Below, in pieces: positions 14,759 through 20,654 of a stretch of 20,654 nucleotides of DNA; within the stretch, counting starts at the first letter, position 1; every line of letters starts with the position of its first letter. The position numbers and the translations under genes were made by a program. The notes below the pieces were generated by a model that was not told the DNA's origin, made no database searches, and worked only from the letters and a program-made list of their open reading frames with translations. Source of the DNA: Chthoniobacterales bacterium (lineage in GTDB: Bacteria > Verrucomicrobiota > Verrucomicrobiia > Chthoniobacterales > UBA10450); contig JACCXA010000224.1 of NCBI GenBank assembly GCA_013697365.1, forward strand, positions 1 to 20,654, in the 5' to 3' direction.

Positions 14759-17335
14759 ATGCTCGAAGCTCAGGACGAAATTACCCTCGGTAAATCCACG
14801 CGGGATGCGGCAACCGGGATTGCGCAAAGCCAGAAATACGATGCTGCGCAAATCGATAAACTCGAAGGGTTGGAAGCTGTCAGAAAACGCCCGGGCATGT
14901 ACATCGGCGACCCGGATGAACGCGGCTTGCACCATTGTGTTTTCGAGGTCCTCGACAATTCGATTGATGAACATTTGGCGGGCTATTGCACGAAAATCGA
15001 GGTCGTCGTGCACGTCGACGGGTCGGTGTCGATTCGCGATAACGGCCGCGGAATTCCGGTGGACATGCATCCGAAATTCAAGATGCCGGCCGTCGAGTTG
15101 GTCCTCACAAATCTCCATGCAGGGGGTAAATTTGGACAGGGCGCCTACAAGTATTCTGGCGGCCTGCACGGCGTAGGCGCGAAGTGCGTCAACGCGCTTT
15201 CCGACTGGTTCAAGGTCGAGGTCTCACGCGATGGCAGGGTTTATCACATGGGCTTCGAGCGCGGGAAGACGACGCAGAAACTGGAAGTCATCGGGGAACT
15301 AAAAAACAAGAAGACGACCGGGACGCTGATCACGTTCCTGCCCGATCCGACCATCTTCACGATCACGGTGGAATTTAAGTTCGAACGGCTGGCCAGCCGG
15401 TTGCGCGAACTGGCGTTTTTAAACCCTGGCCTGGAAATCACGCTCGCGGATGAACGCGGCGAGTCTCCGAAGAAAGAGACATTTTTCTACAAGCACGGCA
15501 TCGAGGAGTTCGTCCGGCAGTTGGGCGAGAACAAAACTGTCATTCATCCCAAGCCGGTCATTCTTTCGCGGCAGCGCGACGAGGTCTTCGTCGACGTGGT
15601 CCTGCAGTATAACGACAGCTACAATGATCAGATCCTTTGCTTCGCGAACTCCATTCCAAATCCGGATGGAGGCACGCATCTGACAGGTTTCCGCGGCGCC
15701 TTGACGAAGGCCGTCAATCAGTACGCCAAGGCGAACAGCCTCGTGAAAGACAAGGATCCGGCGATCTCGGGCGATGACACGCGCGAAGGACTAACCTGCG
15801 TCCTCAGCATCAAATTGCCGAACCCGCGCTTCGAATCGCAGACCAAGGTGAAGCTCGTGAACACGGAGATCGATGGGATCGTGAACTCGGTCGTTTATGA
15901 AGGGTTGATGACCTTCTTCGATCAAAACCCGACGGTCGCGAAGCGCATCTTCGAGAAGGTCCTGACAGCCGCTCGCGCTCGGGAAGCCGCCCGCAAAGCG
16001 CGGGAGACAATTCGTAAGGGCGCGCTCACTGGCGGTGGCCTCCCCGGTAAGCTGGCTGATTGCTCCGAGCGCGATCCGGACCTCACTGAGCTCTACATCG
16101 TCGAGGGTGACTCAGCCGGCGGTTCCGCCAAGCAGGGCCGCGACCGGCGTTACCAGGCAATCCTCCCGATTCGCGGCAAGCTTATCAACGTCGAGAAAGC
16201 ACGGCTCGATCAGGCGCTTAAGAACACTGAAATTCAGTCGATGATCACTGCCATCGGGACAGGCATCGGCAAACCGAAAGAAGATGGCAAGGACGGCGGA
16301 AAAGAGGAAGGAACCTTTGACCTCTCCAAGCTCCGCTACGGTCGCATCATTATCATGACCGATGCGGACGTGGACGGCTCTCACATCCGCGTTTTGCTGC
16401 TCACCTTTTTTTACCGGCAGATGACGGAGCTGGTTCGGGCCGGAAAGGTCTACATCGCCCAGCCGCCGCTTTATCAGGTCAAGCGCAAGAAACGCGAGGA
16501 ATACGTCGACGACGACGTGCAGCTGAACAAGATTTTGATCTCGTTAGGTTCGGAGGATGTTCGGTTGAAGAACCTGGCCGACGGAAAGGAGTTGAGCACG
16601 GCCCAGCTCAAAGACATCCTCGAGTCGTTGGAGAAGCTGGCCAAGCTCAGCGAGTCCATCCGGCGCCACGGCGGAGATTTCGAGACGTTCCTCGGCCAGC
16701 GCGAAACGAAGAGCGGTAAGCTGCCAAATTACCTCGTGAAAGTGCGCGAAGGGAACGACGAGAGCGTCCACTATTTTCAGGACGAACAAGAGGTGCGGCG
16801 ATTCCACGAGCAGAACCTTGATTTGAATCTGTTCGATGTAGAAATGGGTCAGGAGCTTCTTCCCCTGGTGCCAGCGACCGTGCGGTCGAACGGCGTCCGG
16901 CGGCGCGCGCGAAAGGTGGAATTGCACGAGTCGACCACGGTCCACAAGCTGATGACGGAACTAGCGCGCAAAGGGCTCAAAGTGGACCACTACGCAGCGA
17001 GCGATCGTCCCATCTTTGAGCTGATCGAAGGCGACGGCGAGAAGGCAGTCGCCCACCCTCTTTTCTCCATTCCGGAGATCCACCAGAAGATCGTCGAGAT
17101 TGGGCGCCGCGGCGTGCAGATCAAGCGTTTCAAAGGCTTGGGCGAAATGAACGCGAAAGAGTTGTTCAACACCACCATGGACCCCAACAAACGCAAGCTC
17201 CTCAAGGTGGACTTGAACGACGACAACAACGTTGAGGCCGACCAGATGTTCACCCGGTTGATGGGCGATGTCGTTGAGCCGCGGCGTCAATACATCGAGG
17301 ACAATGCGCTCAACGTCCGGAATCTGGATGTGTGA
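14759..17335 (+). CDS. gyrB: DNA gyrase subunit B
   Basis: The ATPase subunit of gyrase (A2B2), which introduces negative supercoils. The product has 858 residues from ATG 14759; an upstream in-frame TTG at 14732 is less likely. The GHKL ATPase domain shows VRKRPGMYIGD (41-51), catalytic Glu63 in FEVLDNS, DNGRGIP (94-100) and GGLHGVGAKCVNALS. QTKVKL marks the transducer domain. The TOPRIM domain has EGDSAGGSAKQGR starting at catalytic Glu449 and the metal triad Asp535, Asp537, Asp539 in TDADVDGSH. An insert follows, as in Gram-negative GyrB, before the closing FKGLGEMNAKELF segment. GyrB rather than ParE is supported by the neighbouring gyrA, the RGKLINVEKAR context and the length. Confidence 0.97.
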   Translation: MLEAQDEITLGKSTRDAATGIAQSQKYDAAQIDKLEGLEAVRKRPGMYIGDPDERGLHHCVFEVLDNSIDEHLAGYCTKIEVVVHVDGSVSIRDNGRGIPVDMHPKFKMPAVELVLTNLHAGGKFGQGAYKYSGGLHGVGAKCVNALSDWFKVEVSRDGRVYHMGFERGKTTQKLEVIGELKNKKTTGTLITFLPDPTIFTITVEFKFERLASRLRELAFLNPGLEITLADERGESPKKETFFYKHGIEEFVRQLGENKTVIHPKPVILSRQRDEVFVDVVLQYNDSYNDQILCFANSIPNPDGGTHLTGFRGALTKAVNQYAKANSLVKDKDPAISGDDTREGLTCVLSIKLPNPRFESQTKVKLVNTEIDGIVNSVVYEGLMTFFDQNPTVAKRIFEKVLTAARAREAARKARETIRKGALTGGGLPGKLADCSERDPDLTELYIVEGDSAGGSAKQGRDRRYQAILPIRGKLINVEKARLDQALKNTEIQSMITAIGTGIGKPKEDGKDGGKEEGTFDLSKLRYGRIIIMTDADVDGSHIRVLLLTFFYRQMTELVRAGKVYIAQPPLYQVKRKKREEYVDDDVQLNKILISLGSEDVRLKNLADGKELSTAQLKDILESLEKLAKLSESIRRHGGDFETFLGQRETKSGKLPNYLVKVREGNDESVHYFQDEQEVRRFHEQNLDLNLFDVEMGQELLPLVPATVRSNGVRRRARKVELHESTTVHKLMTELARKGLKVDHYAASDRPIFELIEGDGEKAVAHPLFSIPEIHQKIVEIGRRGVQIKRFKGLGEMNAKELFNTTMDPNKRKLLKVDLNDDNNVEADQMFTRLMGDVVEPRRQYIEDNALNVRNLDV

Positions 17336-17344
17336 TCGGAGCAA

Positions 17345-17604
17345 GTGCCTGAACTCAGCCGCTTTTACGGACTTCGTATCTCGATGACCTACAACGAGCA
17401 TCTGCCGCCGCACTTCCAAGACAATATGCCGAGCACGAAGCCCAGGTTGTGATTGCCACCGGACTAATCCTCGAAGGGAGTCTGCCTACCAGAGCGCTCG
17501 CCATGGTGCGCGAATGGACAGAGCTGCACCGCGATGAACTAACTGAGAACTGGCGTCGGCGCGAAGACCGTCTGCCGCTTCACCGCATCGAACCGCTCAA
17601 ATGA
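17345..17604 (+). pseudogene. Frameshifted DUF4160 gene
   Basis: Frame one from GTG 17345 reads PELSRFYGLRISMTYNEHLP then PHF, and goes wrong after TTC 17414-17416, hitting TGA at 17450-17452. From TAT 17425 a second frame continues the same domain: YAEHEAQVVIATG, LEGSLPTRALAMVREW, ELHRDELTENW, ending at TGA 17602-17604. Eight bases separate the two halves where nine are expected for the HFHAxY motif, so one base is missing. Together they make a full DUF4160 protein of about 86 residues. It starts 9 nt after the gyrB stop, with GGAG just before it, and ends in an ATGA overlap with the DUF2442 gene. DUF4160 function is not established; it is commonly paired with DUF2442 and suspected to be toxin-antitoxin-like. 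A sequencing error is possible. Confidence 0.8.
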
Positions 17605-17918
17605 GGTCTCACCTTAAAGCGCTGCGGCACAACGGCGACTTCCGCATCGTTTTTTCATACGCCGATGGATTAGTCGCTGAACTCGATTTCGGGCAATATG
17701 TTGGAATGGAACAAGGACCTGTGGTCGAAGCGCTGCAGGACGAGCAGTTCTTTGACCAAGCGTTCGTCGATCATGGTGCCTTGACTTGGCCAAGCGGCTA
17801 CGATGTTTGCCCAGATGTCCTCCGCTTTTGGTGCGAGCAAGGACGCGTCTGCTCGCATGAGGAAACTGACGCCTACTTCTTACACGCTCTCCCACGCGCT
17901 GAACCGGCAGGAAAGTGA
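17601..17918 (+). CDS. DUF2442 domain protein
   Basis: A 105-residue small soluble protein. The DUF2442 pattern is visible: an N-terminal strand with RIVFSYADGLVAELDF (15-30), then LQDEQFF (45-51), and LTWPSGYDVCPDVL (61-74), matching the family's characteristic W-x-x-G-x-D-x-x-P-D-x-L ending. A 30-residue tail follows. It starts in the ATGA overlap with DUF4160 and has no ribosome site of its own. Its TGA directly abuts the gyrA ATG, so it lies inside the gyrase transcription unit. Partner genes of this family often encode a DUF4160 protein. Molecular function is unknown. It appears intact even though its partner is broken. Confidence 0.82.
   Translation: MRSHLKALRHNGDFRIVFSYADGLVAELDFGQYVGMEQGPVVEALQDEQFFDQAFVDHGALTWPSGYDVCPDVLRFWCEQGRVCSHEETDAYFLHALPRAEPAGK
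17909..17913 (+). promoter_or_regulatory. Ribosome-binding site of gyrA inside the DUF2442 gene
   Basis: AGGAA at 17909-17913 stands 5 nt before the gyrA ATG and lies within the last codons of the DUF2442 gene. gyrA therefore has its own initiation signal and need not depend on coupling to the upstream gene. Confidence 0.5.
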
Positions 17919-20525
17919 ATGTATAATCCCAACGAAAAGATCGAACTGATCAACGTCTCCGAGGAAGTTTCGCGCTCCTTCCTCGACTACTCGATGTCGG
18001 TCATCATCTCGCGCGCTTTGCCGGACGCGCGGGATGGGTTAAAGCCATCGCAGCGGCGCATCCTCTACGCGATGCACGATCTGTCGCTTTTCCCGAACCG
18101 GCAGCATCGCAAATGCGCGAAGATTTGCGGCGACACGAGCGGTAACTATCATCCGCACGGCGAAGCGGTGATCTACCCCACCCTCGTTCACATGGCGCAG
18201 GATTGGGCCATGCGTGAGACGCTTGTGGACGGGCAGGGCAACTTTGGATCAGTGGAAGGCGATCCCCCCGCGGCGATGCGTTACACCGAGGCGCGCATGA
18301 CGCATCTCGGCGCGGCGCTCATGACCGACATGGACAAAGACACGGTTAACTTTGTCCCAAACTATGACGAGACGCGGACAGAGCCCACGGTATTTCCGGC
18401 AGCGTTTCCAAATCTGCTTGTGAATGGCGGTACCGGAATCGCGGTCGGCATGGCGACCAACATTCCGCCCCACAATCTCGGCGAAGTCATCGATGGGATC
18501 TGCGCGCAGATCGATGATCCTGACATCACGATCGAAAGCCTGTCGAAGTTTGTGAAAGGGCCGGACTTTCCGACGGGCTGCGCGCTCTGCGGACTCGCCG
18601 GGATCAAGCAATATCTCGAAACCGGTCGTGGCAGTATGAAGGTGCGCGGCAAAGCCGGGGTGGAGGAGCTCAAAGGTAATCGCGAGCAGATCGTGATCAC
18701 CGAAATTCCCTACAACGTGAACCGCGCCACCCTGGTCGAGCGGATCGCCTCGCTCGTGAACGAGAAGGTGCTGACCGATATCACGGCGATTCGGGATGAA
18801 TCGGATGAAAACACTCGCGTTGTAATCGAGTTAAAACGCGACGGCAATCCGAAGGTCGTCATCAACAACCTTTATAAGCACACCGCGCTGGAGAGTTCGT
18901 TTGCCGCTTCGATGCTTGCCATCGATCACGGCCGACCCAAGCTCCTGAATCTCAAGGACGCGAATACGGCGTACATCGAGCATCGCCGCGAGGTCATCAT
19001 TCGGCGGACGCGCTTCGAATTGCGTCGAGCCGAAGAGCGCGCTGAGACGCTTGAAGGCTATCTCATCGCGCTGGCGAACCTCGATGAATTCATCCGCATC
19101 ATCCGCGGCTCGGCCAACCGCGACGAAGCGCGAGTGAAACTGCTCGCGTTCGAATTCACCCGGCGCCAGGTCGAGCAGATCGGAATTCTCATCCGCAATG
19201 AGGCGCGCCTGGTCGAGGGGCGCTACGCCTTCAGCGAACACCAGACGAACCAGATCCTGGACCTGCGTCTATATCAGCTGACCGGTCTCGAGCGTGAGAA
19301 GATCATTAACGAATACAAAGATCTTATCACGACGATCCAGGATCTGCGCGATATCCTGGCCAAGGAGTCGCGCGTCTTTGAGATCGTCAAAAAAGAGCTG
19401 CGTGACCTGCGCGATAAGCACGCCACGCCGCGCCTCACCCAGCTGATTCCTGACGAAGGTGAGATCAACATGGAGGATCTCATCGCGAACGAAGGCTGCA
19501 TCATCAGCATCACGCATGGTGGCTTTATCAAACGGACCGCGGTCAGCGCTTTCCGTGCGCAGCGGCGGGGCGGCAAAGGCGTGATCGGAATGACCACGCG
19601 CGAGGGTGCCACCGAAGAGGAAGAAGGCGATTTCATCGAGCATCTCTTTACCGCCACTACCCACGATTACCTGATGTTTTTTACCACCTCGGGACGCTCT
19701 TACGTTGAGAAGGTCTACGAGATTCCAGAAATGGGTCGCGCCTCGAAAGGCCGCTCTATCGCCAATCTTCTCGAGCTGCGCAGCAACGAAAAGATCGCCG
19801 CCACGATCCGAGTCCAGGCCAAGAAGTCCGGCATGGGGGCGAATATCGTGGACGAAACGTGGGATCCGGAACTCCACATCGTCTTCGGGACGCGTTCCGG
19901 CATTGTGAAAAAGTCCAACCTGTCCGATTACAGCAACGTCCGGAAGGGAGGAATCATCGCAATCCAAATTGAGGACGACGATTGCCTGATCGATGCCAAG
20001 CTCACGAATGGGAACGACGAGATTGTTCTCATCACCAAGGAAGGGATGAGCCTCCGTTTCCACGAAGAACAGCTGCGCGACCAAGGGCGGAACACTGTTG
20101 GCGTCTGGGGAATTCGGCCGGAGAAGGGCGATGTGGTCGTTGCGACCGCCGTCGTCAATATGAACGCGATGCTGCTGGTCGCGGGCGAAAATGGCATCGG
20201 CAAACGCACGCCATTCGACGATTACCGGCGGCAGTCACGCGGCGGCAAGGGAATCATCACGATGAGGACCGGCGAGAAAACTGGCAATGTCGTTGGCGCG
20301 CTCACCGTAACGGACAATGATGAATTGATGCTCATCACCACCAAAGGCCAGATGGTCCGGACACGCGTGAAAGAGATTCGCGCCGTTGGCCGAAACACGA
20401 TGGGCGTGAAGCTGATGGACCTTCGCGGCGCGGAGAAATTGCAAGCAATCGCGCCGGTCGTCAGTCAGGACGCCGCGGAAAGCGAAGCTGAAATCAGCGC
20501 CGACGACTCCAGCTCCAGGCAATAA
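17919..20525 (+). CDS. gyrA: DNA gyrase subunit A
   Basis: The DNA cleavage/rejoining subunit of gyrase, 868 residues, close to E. coli GyrA in length. The winged-helix region has ALPDARDGLKPSQRRILYAM (33-52) and the catalytic tyrosine Tyr122 in AAMRYTEAR. The quinolone-determining stretch reads HPHGEAVIYPT (78-88): Ala at 83 and Pro at 87, where E. coli has Ser and Asp. A coiled-coil tower with LRLYQLTGLEREKI follows. The C-terminal beta-pinwheel carries the GyrA box QRRGGKG (about 547-553), which separates GyrA from ParC, and a second box-like QSRGGKG near residue 772. The chain ends in an acidic, Ser-rich tail. It is the last gene of gyrB-DUF4160-DUF2442-gyrA and is followed directly by a hairpin. 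Confidence 0.97.
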   Translation: MYNPNEKIELINVSEEVSRSFLDYSMSVIISRALPDARDGLKPSQRRILYAMHDLSLFPNRQHRKCAKICGDTSGNYHPHGEAVIYPTLVHMAQDWAMRETLVDGQGNFGSVEGDPPAAMRYTEARMTHLGAALMTDMDKDTVNFVPNYDETRTEPTVFPAAFPNLLVNGGTGIAVGMATNIPPHNLGEVIDGICAQIDDPDITIESLSKFVKGPDFPTGCALCGLAGIKQYLETGRGSMKVRGKAGVEELKGNREQIVITEIPYNVNRATLVERIASLVNEKVLTDITAIRDESDENTRVVIELKRDGNPKVVINNLYKHTALESSFAASMLAIDHGRPKLLNLKDANTAYIEHRREVIIRRTRFELRRAEERAETLEGYLIALANLDEFIRIIRGSANRDEARVKLLAFEFTRRQVEQIGILIRNEARLVEGRYAFSEHQTNQILDLRLYQLTGLEREKIINEYKDLITTIQDLRDILAKESRVFEIVKKELRDLRDKHATPRLTQLIPDEGEINMEDLIANEGCIISITHGGFIKRTAVSAFRAQRRGGKGVIGMTTREGATEEEEGDFIEHLFTATTHDYLMFFTTSGRSYVEKVYEIPEMGRASKGRSIANLLELRSNEKIAATIRVQAKKSGMGANIVDETWDPELHIVFGTRSGIVKKSNLSDYSNVRKGGIIAIQIEDDDCLIDAKLTNGNDEIVLITKEGMSLRFHEEQLRDQGRNTVGVWGIRPEKGDVVVATAVVNMNAMLLVAGENGIGKRTPFDDYRRQSRGGKGIITMRTGEKTGNVVGALTVTDNDELMLITTKGQMVRTRVKEIRAVGRNTMGVKLMDLRGAEKLQAIAPVVSQDAAESEAEISADDSSSRQ

Positions 20526-20552
20526 AAAAGGGACACGCAACGCGTGTCCCTT
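20524..20552. terminator. Intrinsic terminator, oriented best for the - strand gene
   Basis: AAGGGACACGC (20528-20538) and GCGTGTCCCTT (20542-20552) form a perfect 11-bp stem with loop AAC. On the - strand a run of six T (complement of 20524-20529) follows, a classical terminator for the gene at 20576. On the + strand the stem begins 2 nt after the gyrA stop but only CTTCTC follows, so for gyrA it may terminate poorly or act as an mRNA 3'-end stabiliser. Confidence 0.8.
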
Positions 20553-20575
20553 CTCGAGGCGAACTTGATGCTCGA

Positions 20576-20654
20576 CTAGTAGCCGCCGGTCGAGCGGGTG
20601 GTCGTGGTGCTGCTGCTCGCTGCTGGCCGGGTCATGACCGCTTCCTCACGCGTC
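20576..20654 (-). CDS. 3' end of an unidentified - strand gene (partial)
   Basis: The reverse strand is open from the window edge to TAG (20576-20578). It gives a tail that includes MTRPAASSSTTTTRSTGGY. Ser/Thr-rich low complexity ending in GGY suggests a disordered or surface-exposed C-terminus. It is supported as a real gene by the strong terminator 23 nt beyond its stop, in the right orientation. No family can be named. Confidence 0.45.
   Translation of the reverse strand, partial: TREEAVMTRPAASSSTTTTRSTGGY

Noticed and set aside
19269..20084. 271-codon open frame antisense to gyrA
   Set aside because: Shadow of the highly biased third-base GC of gyrA; the sense strand is unambiguous.
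1..20654. Search for CRISPR arrays, tRNA or rRNA genes, transposases, integrases and phage genes
   Set aside because: No regularly spaced direct repeats, no tRNA-like cloverleaf or rRNA segments, and no recombinase motifs were seen.

Overview
The window is a 20.7 kb, GC-rich, gene-dense bacterial chromosome segment made almost entirely of core genes. Gene content and protein style point to a diderm bacterium of the PVC group, most likely a soil Verrucomicrobiota. Supporting traits are a type II secretion operon with divergent GspL/GspM/GspC-like proteins, a GyrA with the HPHGEAVIYPT sequence, scarce Shine-Dalgarno sites and chains of overlapping genes. The taxonomic call is inference from protein character, not a database match.

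Layout. (1) 1-5355: a type II secretion (T2SS) region. The major pseudopilin gspG is on the + strand. It converges on a - strand operon read gspH-gspI-gspJ-gspK-gspL-gspM-(GspC/PilP-like), in which nearly every junction overlaps. The secretin and the assembly ATPase genes are not in the window. (2) 5356-5727: a 372-nt divergent intergenic region with no gene, dominated by inverted repeats, one of them a 129-nt imperfect palindrome. (3) 5728-10482: a phnD-phnC-phnE type ABC importer followed by a FecA-like TonB-dependent outer-membrane receptor, apparently one uptake unit for an unidentified, possibly phosphorus-containing, ligand. (4) 10577-13057: a PilT/PilU-type retraction ATPase, a DoxX-family membrane protein on the - strand, and a sugar-1-phosphate nucleotidyltransferase preceded by a degenerate hexanucleotide tract. 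(5) 13064-14595, - strand: psd-pssA, the two-step pathway to phosphatidylethanolamine. (6) 14759-20525: gyrB, a frameshifted DUF4160 gene, an intact DUF2442 gene and gyrA, packed as one transcription unit, then a hairpin terminator and the 3' end of an unidentified - strand gene.

How the genes work together: the Gsp proteins would form the pseudopilus and inner-membrane platform of a secretion machine. PhnDCE and the TonB receptor would move a ligand across both membranes. Psd/PssA make the main zwitterionic phospholipid. GyrA2B2 supercoils DNA. The points most worth a second look are the DUF4160/DUF2442 pair lodged between the two gyrase genes, the GyrA quinolone pocket lacking both Ser83 and Asp87, the coupling of a PhnD with an altered pocket to a FecA-like receptor, and the large palindrome between the secretion and uptake operons.
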